40,759 nt of DNA from the NCBI RefSeq assembly GCF_900066015.1, contig NZ_LN890657.1, positions 1-40,759 on the forward strand, written 5' to 3'. Of the stretch, positions 21,685 to 28,278 are shown in pieces (position 1 is the stretch's first letter; every line of letters starts with the position of its first letter). The notes beneath the pieces were generated by a model, which had not been told where the DNA came from, made no database searches, and was given only the letters and a program-made list of their open reading frames with translations. The stretch is from Candidatus Promineifilum breve. Its GTDB lineage: Bacteria; Chloroflexota; Anaerolineae; Promineifilales; Promineifilaceae. The position numbers and the translations under genes are program-made.

Positions 21685-22564
21685 GTTCGGTTTCCTCGAT
21701 GAGGGCCAGCCACTCGGCGGCCGACCGCTCGACGTTCCACTCCCGTTCCACCTCGGCCCGACCGACGGCGGCAGTGATTCGCCGTACATCCTCATTGGCG
21801 ACGAACGCCCGCAACTGGCCGTAATCCTCACCGCTCACGACCGGCAACCCGCAGGCCGCCGCCGTGAGCGACTTGTTGTTCGACTTGACCGCCCCCCACG
21901 GGCCGGGGTAGGGCGGCAACAGCGCCAGGTCGTGGGCGGCCAGCGTCTCGACTTCCATTTCCAGTGACCAGCGGGTGTAGTAGATCGGGTACGTACCGGC
22001 GATGTCGGCGAACGGCGCGTGGGACGCATTGTCGCAGACGGTCAACTCGATCCGGTAGCCGTTGGCAATCAGCCGCTCCAGATTGGCGTGGGCCGCATAG
22101 AGGGCCATGCGATTCTGCGCCGCGCCGAACCAGATGAGGCGCACCGGCTCGGCCGCCGTGTGCTGCCGTTGCCGGTCGAAATGTTCCAGCAGCAACCGGT
22201 CGGGGATGCACCGGCACGCGCGCCCGGCCCAGCGGGTGAAGTCCTTCGCCAGGGCGTCGGATGACGCCACAATGCCGTCGATGAGGGTTAACGCCTCGTT
22301 CACGTCGCCGGGATTGAACCACCATGACGGATCACACACGTCCCAGAAGACGAGGCGGCCCCGCTCGCGTAGTTCGGCCATCACGGGCACGTTGACGAAC
22401 TTCTGGAATACGTAAGCCCGCGCGTCGGGCAGTCCCTCGCCGGCTCGTTCCCAATGCACGACGGTAGCGCCGTCGATGAACCGCGCCGGCCAGTAGGCCC
22501 GCATCCGGCTACCGGCGTTATTGAGATTGCCGCCGGCAATGAAGCAGACGGGACACTCAGCCAT
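21665..22564 (-). CDS. GT-B fold glycosyltransferase, GT4-like (299 aa)
   Basis: A Rossmann-type N-terminus (CPVCFIAGGNLNNAGSRMRAYWPARFIDG) and a donor-binding C-terminal half with RLIWFGAAQNRMALYAAHANLERL and KSNNKSLTAAACGLPVVSGEDY are hallmarks of family 4-like transferases; the glutamate-containing E-x7-E type loop is replaced by KSNNKSLTAAACGLP. DVCDPSWWFNPGD sits in the acceptor domain. It probably transfers a nucleotide-activated sugar to a protein, glycan or DNA base. Located between the capsid gene and the tail genes with a second transferase, virion glycosylation is a reasonable inference. Confidence 0.8.
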   Translation of the reverse strand: MAECPVCFIAGGNLNNAGSRMRAYWPARFIDGATVVHWERAGEGLPDARAYVFQKFVNVPVMAELRERGRLVFWDVCDPSWWFNPGDVNEALTLIDGIVASSDALAKDFTRWAGRACRCIPDRLLLEHFDRQRQHTAAEPVRLIWFGAAQNRMALYAAHANLERLIANGYRIELTVCDNASHAPFADIAGTYPIYYTRWSLEMEVETLAAHDLALLPPYPGPWGAVKSNNKSLTAAACGLPVVSGEDYGQLRAFVANEDVRRITAAVGRAEVEREWNVERSAAEWLALIEETEHDPTRG

Positions 22565-23393
22565 ACAACAGCCTCATGCGCTCTTTCCACATGGCCCGGC
22601 CTCGCGCCGTGGCTTCCTGCGCCTGCTCCTGGACGGCCGCCTTCATCCCCGCGTCCTGCTGGCTAAAGTCATTTTTGCCCAGCGGGTAGTTGATGAGATG
22701 GCCCGGCCGCACGTCCGGGTCGCCGTACAACGGATAGCCCGCCGCCCGCGCGTAGAACGGATAACGGATGTCGCTGCCGATGGGCTGCCGGTCGTACTGG
22801 CCTCGCAATGGGCATAGCTCGCGGCGCAAAGTTTCTATATCCCCCTCGCTCAGGGCAGCCATGACAACCGCCAGGTCGTACGGCCACGTGTCCATGGCGT
22901 CTTCGAGCACGTCCCACTGCCCCTTTAGAATGCGGGCGCGCACGGCCTCGACGACCGTGCGGTGAATCAGGACGCACCCCCAACCGCTGGCCCCCAACTC
23001 ATGCAGACGGCCGCTTTCCGGTTCGTCGAGAAACGGCTCCATCGGCCATACCCAATCCGTCGCGCCGTCGTTGTTCGGCTTGAACCACACCGGCAACATC
23101 GGGTGATAGCGCCGTTGCAGGTAGTAGCCGCTCACATAATGAACGCCGTGGGCCATGAGCCGCGTCAACGTGTCCGGCGCATAAACCATGTCGTGGTCGA
23201 GCATGAGCAACCATTCGTGGTCACTGTCGATGAAATTGTTAAAGTGCCTCTGGCGGACTTCGTAGCCCTTCGTGCCGCGCCCGTACCAGATTGCGTCACC
23301 CGGCCGCCGCTCGATTTGTTCGATGCTGTCGCGGCAGATGCCGATCTCGCTGTCAGGCCCGGCTACGCCTATGTAACACGTACCAGTCATCAT
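22557..23393 (-). CDS. GT-A fold glycosyltransferase (278 aa)
   Basis: The metal-binding DxD is seen in HEWLLMLDHDMVYAPDTLTRL (about residues 60-80), within the usual GT-A arrangement: an N-terminal strand (CYIGVAGPDSEIGICRDSI), RQRHFNNFIDSDHEWLLMLD, and a later acceptor-side ELGASGWGCVLIHRTVVEAV. The family is close to GT2-like phage glycosyltransferases. ATG 23393 is preferred over GTG 23402 upstream. It overlaps the next transferase by eight bases, so both act together. A 20-bp hairpin precedes it and probably lowers its expression relative to the capsid gene. Confidence 0.8.
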   Translation of the reverse strand: MMTGTCYIGVAGPDSEIGICRDSIEQIERRPGDAIWYGRGTKGYEVRQRHFNNFIDSDHEWLLMLDHDMVYAPDTLTRLMAHGVHYVSGYYLQRRYHPMLPVWFKPNNDGATDWVWPMEPFLDEPESGRLHELGASGWGCVLIHRTVVEAVRARILKGQWDVLEDAMDTWPYDLAVVMAALSEGDIETLRRELCPLRGQYDRQPIGSDIRYPFYARAAGYPLYGDPDVRPGHLINYPLGKNDFSQQDAGMKAAVQEQAQEATARGRAMWKERMRLLYG

Positions 23394-23405
23394 TGACCCC
23401 ACTCT

Positions 23406-23477
23406 CGGCCGCTCAGGTGAGACCGTCCACAGGCGGGGAGTGGGTCGCGCCCGTCGCCGGTCTCACCTCAGCGGCCG
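23406..23477 (-). terminator. Long stem-loop between capsid gene and glycosyltransferases
   Basis: Bases 23406-23425 pair with 23458-23477: 20 positions with a single mismatch, around a 32-base loop. It starts ten bases after the major capsid stop and ends 12 bases before the glycosyltransferase ATG. No T-tract follows, so partial termination or mRNA 3'-end protection after the capsid message is the likely role. Confidence 0.65.
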
Positions 23478-23486
23478 TCAATACCG

Positions 23487-24422
23487 CTAAACGATGTCAG
23501 AGAAGAAGTAGCCCAACTCCGGCGCAACAAGCTTTTGATCCCATTGCTCCTTGTGCTGGATAACCGTGGCGTGGCGGCCGTTGTCGTAGTAGCTGTAGAT
23601 GGAACCCGCGCCGCCACCCGGCTGCCACACGAACGTCTTGCCGGCTGAAATGCCCGACCAGCCAACGGTCGGGTTGATGTACAGCAGCAGCGCGTCATCG
23701 TCGATGATCGGCCCGTAGCTGGCCGCCTGGCCCTCGTTGGCCGAGTCGTAAATGGCCGAGGACACAAGGTAATTCTCGATGCCCAGCGCGCCGGCAATCG
23801 CCGCCCGGACGGCCTGCATCGTGGTCGCCTGGGTGTACTTGATGACCTCGCGGATTTTGGCGCTCTTGCGCAGCGCCCGGTCAACAACTGCGCCCACGAC
23901 CAGCGTGTTCGGCTCGTAGCCGGTCGCCGCCGAGATGACGCCCGACGCCTCGATGATGTCGGCAATCGGGTCGCCGTTAGCATCGTCCCAGTCGGTGGCT
24001 GAGGTGTTATCCGTGCCCCACACGCCGGTCTTCATAAAATCCGTGGCGAACTGGATTTCCTTGCGCAGCATCGACACGTTGCCCAAGTGCTCGATAGCCG
24101 TCCGTTCCAGATCGAGCGGCAACGTCGAGTTGGCCCGCTCTTCATCGGCGATGGCCTCGTCACCCGCCCACTGCTCGGTCTTGAACGTGTCGCTTTCCGT
24201 GCCGTAGTCCAGGCGGATGAATGGGTCGCCGGGGGCGCGGCGCTGTAGGCCATCCTGAAACCAGTACCGCTTGGTCAGTTTCAGGAAGCTGCCTGAATCG
24301 GTTTGAACCGGCACGGCCGGGAAGACCCGCTCGGCCACAAAGCGCAATTGTGCCTGCTGGTAAGCGGTCAGGATGCCGGTCAATACCGGCTCAACGGTTT
24401 GTGCTTGGTTGATCGTCGGCAT
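23487..24422 (-). CDS. Major capsid protein (311 aa)
   Basis: MPTINQAQTVEPVLTGILTAYQQAQLRFVAERVFPAVPVQTDSGSFLKL followed by an RRAPGDPFIRLDYG loop, a spine helix (ANSTLPLDLERTAIEHLGNVSMLRKEIQFATDFM), and a C-terminal domain (GYEPNTLVVGAVVDRALRKSAKIREVIKYTQ, ENYLVSSAIYDSANEGQ) matches Mu-like HK97-fold capsid proteins. It directly follows the decoration protein. AGGAG precedes the ATG. No long N-terminal delta domain is seen, which fits the separate nested scaffold at 24818. Confidence 0.88.
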   Translation of the reverse strand: MPTINQAQTVEPVLTGILTAYQQAQLRFVAERVFPAVPVQTDSGSFLKLTKRYWFQDGLQRRAPGDPFIRLDYGTESDTFKTEQWAGDEAIADEERANSTLPLDLERTAIEHLGNVSMLRKEIQFATDFMKTGVWGTDNTSATDWDDANGDPIADIIEASGVISAATGYEPNTLVVGAVVDRALRKSAKIREVIKYTQATTMQAVRAAIAGALGIENYLVSSAIYDSANEGQAASYGPIIDDDALLLYINPTVGWSGISAGKTFVWQPGGGAGSIYSYYDNGRHATVIQHKEQWDQKLVAPELGYFFSDIV

Positions 24423-24431
24423 GGTTATCTC

Positions 24432-24815
24432 CTAGTAGTTGCTGGGGGCCAGGAAGACCTCGAACAGATCGCCCGCAGTCGCAGCGGCGGTGATCGCCTT
24501 GCCGATGACCTTGTCGTTGGCCGTGGTCGTCGCCACGCACTGGCCGGTCGTGTTGGCGGTGATCATGTCGCCCGCGGCGATTTCCCCGCCGGCCTCAGCC
24601 CTCGTCAGCCCCGCGCCACAGACCGATGCGGCCTCGTTCAGTTTCGGGTCATTCTGCAAAACGCCGATGTTGGCGACGGTCGGCCCGGTGCTGACCTTGA
24701 CCTGCTTGGCCGTGGATGCCAGCATGACGACGTGGTATCGTTTGGCGCTCAAATCCACCCCGGCCACCAGGCCAGGAATGCGCAGATGCTCGCCGGTATT
24801 GCCTGCGATAGTCAT
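24432..24815 (-). CDS. Capsid decoration / cement protein (127 aa)
   Basis: MTIAGNTGEHLRIPGLVAGVDLSAKRYHVVMLASTAKQVKVSTGPTVANIG, then GGEIAAGDMITANTTGQCVATTTANDKVIGKAITAAATAGDLFEVFLAPSNY, shows the conserved capsid-cement (DUF2190-type) pattern with a GDxItxxxxGxxxxa core and GxAltaaxxGxxxxvxl ending. These trimeric proteins stabilise the expanded shell. It lies between scaffold and capsid genes, as in many Mu-like head modules. Confidence 0.75.
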   Translation of the reverse strand: MTIAGNTGEHLRIPGLVAGVDLSAKRYHVVMLASTAKQVKVSTGPTVANIGVLQNDPKLNEAASVCGAGLTRAEAGGEIAAGDMITANTTGQCVATTTANDKVIGKAITAAATAGDLFEVFLAPSNY

Positions 24816-24817
24816 TG

Positions 24818-25378
24818 CTACTTACCTCCGTAGACGGCGGTCACGAGATCGGGCTGCTCGGCCCGAACGCGCAGCAGCGCCGCGTTGTAATCCACCTTGT
24901 TTTTCGCCATCTCGGCGCGAATGGCTGCGTCGAGCGCGGCCGTCGGGTCGCCCGTCGCCGGTTGGCCTTCGTGGCCCACGTCGGCGGTCAGGGCGGAAAC
25001 TCTGGCTTGCTCGGCCAGCGCCCGGAACCGGCGAGTCAGTTCGGTCGCCGGTTCGTCGGGGAGCGCGGCCAAGAGCGCCGGCAGTTCGGCGTCGGTCGCC
25101 AACGACGTGCCGACCAGTTCGGCCGCGAACCGTTCCACGCGCTGGGCGCGGGTGGCGTCGGCTTCCATTTGGGCCACACGGGCGGCCAGGGTGTCACGCT
25201 CGGCTTGCACCGCCGCGAACTGGTCAACGGTTACGGCCGCCGACAGCGCGACGGCTGGTTCAGGGTCGGCCGCGGGCGGCGTGGGGGCCGGGTCAGTCGG
25301 CTCGGTCGGCGTCCGGCCCAACAGGGCCAGTAGCCGATCCAGCAGCGACGCCGGCATGGTTACAGTTTCACTTGTCAT
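24818..25378 (-). CDS. Nested internal scaffold protein (186 aa), in-frame start
   Basis: Inside the protease gene ATG 25378 (MTSETVTMPASLLDRLLALLG) is preceded by AGAGGTGAAT, a good ribosome binding site lying just after the protease domain. The product would be the Pro-rich linker (TPTEPTDPAPTPPAADPEP) and the helical scaffold. An analogous nested gene, Z, is known in phage Mu gene I. The internal start is inferred from this site and from the domain border. Confidence 0.65.
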   Translation of the reverse strand: MTSETVTMPASLLDRLLALLGRTPTEPTDPAPTPPAADPEPAVALSAAVTVDQFAAVQAERDTLAARVAQMEADATRAQRVERFAAELVGTSLATDAELPALLAALPDEPATELTRRFRALAEQARVSALTADVGHEGQPATGDPTAALDAAIRAEMAKNKVDYNAALLRVRAEQPDLVTAVYGGK

Positions 25379-25834
25379 ATTCACCTCTTGGGGGGTAATG
25401 TCCGCGGCGTACAGCGCCGCTGCTTCGCCTAAATGGGGCGTGTGCAGGAGCGCGTCGCCGATGATCAGCGGCCCCTCCTGCACCACGCCGGTGCGCGGGT
25501 CTTCCAACCCACCTTCCCATACGATTTCGGGGGAGTGATACCGATACGCCCCGCGCGTCATGGCCGCCGCGCCCTCGTCGTTGTACTCCGGCACGGCATA
25601 AAGCCCGTCGTTTCGCACCTCTAGCCCGATGATGTGGCCCCCGGCCGGCGTCTCGTCGCGGTGACTGCCCAACTTGATGGGCGGCCGAAAATGGGGTAAC
25701 TGGAATCGGCGGGCCAGGTCGGGCGTGATTTCCCGCGCCCGACCGTTCTTCACCAACCGGCCGAACGGCAACAGCCGGAACGGCTCGCCCGGCGCGACGG
25801 TCACGAACTCGGTGATGGCGTACTCACTGTCCAT
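24818..25834 (-). CDS. Prohead protease with C-terminal scaffold (Mu gpI-like, 338 aa)
   Basis: Residues 1-150 form the protease: RLLPFGRLVKNGRAREITPDLARRFQLPHFRPPIKLGSHRDE with the catalytic-type His in GSH, then GLEVRNDGLYAVPEYNDEGAAAM and a YRYHSPEI segment containing the Ser. The rest is a Pro-rich linker and a long charged helical scaffold. This protease-scaffold fusion is typical of Mu-type phages. The ATG at 25834 has no clear ribosome binding site, so weak translation relative to the nested scaffold start is likely. A 74-base gap upstream holds a small hairpin only. Confidence 0.8.
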   Translation of the reverse strand: MDSEYAITEFVTVAPGEPFRLLPFGRLVKNGRAREITPDLARRFQLPHFRPPIKLGSHRDETPAGGHIIGLEVRNDGLYAVPEYNDEGAAAMTRGAYRYHSPEIVWEGGLEDPRTGVVQEGPLIIGDALLHTPHLGEAAALYAADITPQEVNMTSETVTMPASLLDRLLALLGRTPTEPTDPAPTPPAADPEPAVALSAAVTVDQFAAVQAERDTLAARVAQMEADATRAQRVERFAAELVGTSLATDAELPALLAALPDEPATELTRRFRALAEQARVSALTADVGHEGQPATGDPTAALDAAIRAEMAKNKVDYNAALLRVRAEQPDLVTAVYGGK

Positions 25835-25903
25835 AAACGCAAAAGAGACCAGCGGCGCATGGCCGTCTGGTGGCGATATTCAGTTAGCTACTCACAATCA
25901 TAA

Positions 25904-25919
25904 CCGAACTATTGTTCGG
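25904..25919. other. Small hairpin at the end of the Com-like gene
   Basis: CCGAAC-TATT-GTTCGG (25904-25919) is a perfect 6-bp stem with a four-base loop, overlapping the Com-like stop. With no T-tract it is a weak terminator at most. Bases 25835-25908 otherwise hold nothing I can identify. Confidence 0.4.
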
Positions 25920-26142
25920 TGTCAACGGCGGGCGGCCCATCGGTCGATTCGTCCGACCATTTGTCGCCCCCGGCCACGTCTATGACGTGGACACGGCCGC
26001 AAGCCGGGCAACGTATCTCAATGTGCGTGCCCGGCGGCAGGTAGCCGACGAACAGCAGCCGCGAACATTGTGCCGCCGCGTGACGGTATTCGCGCCGCGC
26101 CCGACGCCAAGGGCCGATGGCAATCGCTGCCGTGGAATTCAA
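25909..26142 (-). CDS. Com-like small zinc-binding protein (77 aa)
   Basis: CSRLLFVGYLPPGTHIEIRCPACGRVHVID fits the Mu Com family (xCxxCxxLLF...IEIKCPRCG), in which four Cys bind zinc and the protein regulates translation of the adjacent modification gene. Here the first knuckle has only one Cys (AAAQCSRLLF), so a normal four-Cys site is not present; a His (H21) could substitute. Start is TTG 26142 behind GGAGGGG, overlapping the gpG-like stop. Location between gpG-like and protease genes matches small zinc genes in other Mu-like head modules. Confidence 0.65.
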   Translation of the reverse strand: MNSTAAIAIGPWRRARREYRHAAAQCSRLLFVGYLPPGTHIEIRCPACGRVHVIDVAGGDKWSDESTDGPPAVDTEQ

Positions 26143-26576
26143 TGCCCCTCCAGAAATTCGACCATCCGCCGGCCCATGCCCTCGAACAGGCGCTCAATGC
26201 CCGGCTTGGCCTTTTCCAGCACCGTCCGCATTGTGAACCAGCCGCGGGCCTTGTGGGCGACCGTCTGACTCTCCGACCCGATGACGTAAGGCGCATACTC
26301 CAGCCGCGTGCCCAACCGCGCCTCATACCCCTGACCAATGGAGCGCACTTCGTAGATGTCGGCCTGTCCACCCAGACCGATGGAGCGGCCGAGCGTGCCC
26401 GTGCGCCGGTAGCTACTCGCCGGATCGGCCGGTGGGTAGCCCGGCACGCTGCCCTGAAGATGAAGAAGCGATTGCTTCATCGTCTTTTCCATCTCTTCTT
26501 TCAGCCGCAGGGGATACTGATCCATCCGGCGTATCAGGTCGGGCGGTTTGAATTTGATTTCGATGTCGTTGGACAT
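26139..26576 (-). CDS. Virion morphogenesis protein, gpG/HK97 gp10-like (145 aa)
   Basis: MSNDIEIKFKPPDLIRRMDQYPLRLKEEMEKTMKQSLLHLQGSVPGYPPADPASSYRRTGTLGRSIG carries the conserved helix and the Y(R/K)RTGxLxRS motif of the Mu gpG / HK97 gp10 family. The later part (GYEARLGTRLEYAPYVIGSE, then a helix ending RRMVEFLEGH) also fits: xYAxYVxxG is typical. These proteins join heads and tails. It is directly downstream of the MuF gene with GAGAGG as ribosome binding site. Confidence 0.8.
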   Translation of the reverse strand: MSNDIEIKFKPPDLIRRMDQYPLRLKEEMEKTMKQSLLHLQGSVPGYPPADPASSYRRTGTLGRSIGLGGQADIYEVRSIGQGYEARLGTRLEYAPYVIGSESQTVAHKARGWFTMRTVLEKAKPGIERLFEGMGRRMVEFLEGH

Positions 26577-26580
26577 AGCG

Positions 26581-28278
26581 TTACCCTCTCAAAGGCGTGG
26601 GGTTGTAGCCGCCCGCCGCGCGCTCTTCGTCGGTCAACGCCTCGAACACGACCGGCTGCAACCAACAGCGGCAATTACTGGTAATAATTCCATCTGTAAT
26701 GTATAATTCATAGTCATCGACCTGGAGATCATAGACATGACCGCTAAAGCCGAATTCCCTGATACTGACAATCTCATCCGGCGTTACCAGTCCGGCGAAT
26801 CGCTCTACAAACTGGCGAGCGAAAAAGGCGTGACGCCTAAAGTTATCGCTCGCATCATGCGCGAGGCGGGCGTTCTCGAATCCCGTCAAGGTCTTAGGAT
26901 TGATCTGGACATCGAATCTATTATTGCCCATTACCTTGCCGGTGAATCCGAAAAGGCTATCTCTGATAGTCTGGGGGTCAACCGCTGGACTATCCGCCGC
27001 CGTTTGCAAGCGGCCGGGATTGAGCCGCGCGGCCGATCCGAAGCCGAACTCCTCAAATGGTCGCAGATGACCGCCGAACAGAAACGGCAACAGGTCGCTC
27101 CGGCCCATGACGCGGTTCGCGGCGTGCCGGTTCCTCATGCCCGCAAAGTCAAGATCGCCAAAGGAAAGGAGCGGATGCAAGGCCATGCTGTTGCTGCTGA
27201 GCGACACCTGGCGCAAGTGCTCACAGATCGCGGCCTCACCGTCACGTTGCAACGAGCGGTCGATAAATACAATATCGATATTGCCATTGACTCGCCGCCC
27301 GTCGCTGTGGAAATCTTCGGCGGTGGCTGGCATAGTTCGGGCGACCACGCCCGGCGCTTCTTTGAGCGCACTAAATACTTTCTCGATTGCGGCTGGAACG
27401 TAGTCATTGTCTGGGTTGACGGCCGCCGCTATCCCGTCGGCGTTGGTTGTGCTGATTACGTAGCCGCCTTTGTTCAAGAACTTGGCGGCGACATATCCGG
27501 CCGGGGTCAATATCGGGTGATTCTCGGTGACGGTCAGGACGCGCCCGCTACGGACAGTTATTTCAATAGCCTTGCCGTCATAGAACGATTGCGCGGCGGC
27601 TGATAGGCGGCCGGGTATTACCACCTCGTTGCCCGGCAAAATGCACATCACATGAGCCGGCGGCACGACGACGGTCAGCGGCGCGCCCAGCGCCCGTTTG
27701 AGCGCCGGATCGGCCGCCAACATCGCCTCATTGAACTCCCAACCCCTGTCCAGTTCAACGAATTTGCCGTTCAACTTTGCGCAAATCGGGCACACGTTCT
27801 CATCGACGGCCGTGCGCCACCGCTTGCCGCTCACCACGCCCGCCGCCTTCCAGGCCGTGACATTGCCCGCGGCGTAGATGCGCGTAACCTCGGTCACGGC
27901 CACGCGGTGCGCCCGCTTGGCGTCGAAGAAGCTGCCTAACCGCTGTTCCAACTCCGGCAGTGGCGCGCCGCTTCTCACCCAGCGGTCTATCTCGCGCACC
28001 ACGCCGCGCCGGGTCGTGTCGTTGAGCATGAACGCCCAGGCGTAGGCCCCCTCGCTGGTCAGGCCGGGAATGGGGGCGCCGCCGAGGTACATATCCAGCC
28101 ACGCCAGCGCATCCTCATTGAACACGTCCCAATCGACCAGTACCGACCCGGCGCGGATGGCCCCGGCTCCGGCGTCGCCGCCGGCGATCAGGATGTCCAT
28201 CGTCAACTCGGCGAACTCGCGCCGCAGTTGGGGGAGATGCGGCTGCCACCAGCCCGGATCGCGGATGCTACCGGCCAT
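26581..28278 (-). CDS. MuF/SPP1 gp7-type head morphogenesis protein interrupted by an intein (565-aa precursor)
   Basis: Extein residues 1-211 and 536-565 form a MuF-type protein (KRAHRVAVTEVTRIYAAGNVTAWKAAGV; CPICAKLNGK; PPAHV then CRCW). The mature product would be about 241 residues. Between M211 and C536 lies a 324-residue intein (27645-26674) interrupting the family's most conserved PPAHxxCRCW motif. Splicing must occur for the phage to make the head protein, which acts with the portal. The gene overlaps the portal end by 11 bases. The opposite strand of the intein encodes a separate nuclease. Without splicing the motif is destroyed. Confidence 0.85.
   Translation of the reverse strand: MAGSIRDPGWWQPHLPQLRREFAELTMDILIAGGDAGAGAIRAGSVLVDWDVFNEDALAWLDMYLGGAPIPGLTSEGAYAWAFMLNDTTRRGVVREIDRWVRSGAPLPELEQRLGSFFDAKRAHRVAVTEVTRIYAAGNVTAWKAAGVVSGKRWRTAVDENVCPICAKLNGKFVELDRGWEFNEAMLAADPALKRALGAPLTVVVPPAHVMCILPGNEVVIPGRLSAAAQSFYDGKAIEITVRSGRVLTVTENHPILTPAGYVAAKFLNKGGYVISTTNADGIAAAVNPDNDYVPAAIEKVFSALKEAPGVVARTMPATAEDFHSDGRRVNGNIDIVFIDRSLQRDGEAAICEHLRQVSLSSNSMALHPLLSFGDLDFAGMRNRHAANRVMGRSDLLPFLFGGHLRPFEEFGFGSAARLNPGRLQTAADSPAVDPQTIRDSLFGFTGKVMGNNRFDVQINPKTLTGFENARLAHDASDNFRRHAFFARQFVERFAGLVTPDEIVSIREFGFSGHVYDLQVDDYELYITDGIITSNCRCWLQPVVFEALTDEERAAGGYNPTPLRG
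26674..27645 (-). mobile_element. Intein (Hint domain, 324 aa) in the MuF head protein
   Basis: Block A begins C212 ILPGNEVVIPG. Block B contains RVLTVTENHPILTPAGY with the TxxH pattern (T251, H254). Block F is SGHVYDLQVDDYELYITDG (512-530) and block G is IITSN, ending N535 before C536. The penultimate residue is Ser, not the usual His. The centre (about 290-500) has no LAGLIDADG or HNH nuclease, but has TAEDFHSDG (319-327) and NGNIDIVFIDRSL (331-343), which resemble a segment I recall from other phage Hint proteins. C1, H(block B), N(last) and C+1 are all present, so it should splice. It lies across from an antisense nuclease gene. Confidence 0.88.
26737..27603 (+). CDS. Antisense Vsr-like homing endonuclease inside the intein (288 aa)
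   Basis: Transcribed opposite to the late operon. GGAG at 26724-26727 lies nine bases before ATG and the gene ends TGA TAG. The N-terminal half has two resolvase-type helix-turn-helix units (SLYKLASEKGVTPKVIARIMR, 22-42; AISDSLGVNRWTIRRRLQAAG, 74-94). The C-terminal half has a Vsr/PD-(D/E)xK-like core: E155, D181 in NIDIAIDS, E192 in VAVEIFGGGWH, H199, R206/R207, K213 and GWNVVIVWVDG. This resembles the EDxHD homing-endonuclease family first described with phage split inteins. It probably cuts intein-free MuF genes and so spreads the intein. It covers 867 of 972 intein bases, in exact codon register with the other strand. Confidence 0.82.
   Translation: MTAKAEFPDTDNLIRRYQSGESLYKLASEKGVTPKVIARIMREAGVLESRQGLRIDLDIESIIAHYLAGESEKAISDSLGVNRWTIRRRLQAAGIEPRGRSEAELLKWSQMTAEQKRQQVAPAHDAVRGVPVPHARKVKIAKGKERMQGHAVAAERHLAQVLTDRGLTVTLQRAVDKYNIDIAIDSPPVAVEIFGGGWHSSGDHARRFFERTKYFLDCGWNVVIVWVDGRRYPVGVGCADYVAAFVQELGGDISGRGQYRVILGDGQDAPATDSYFNSLAVIERLRGG

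Noticed and set aside
24439-25398. 319-residue plus-strand frame across the decoration and protease genes
   Set aside because: Crosses two well-supported minus-strand genes, is Arg/Pro/Ser-rich and has no recognisable domain. Unlike the intein antisense gene it has no domain signature and no ribosome binding site.
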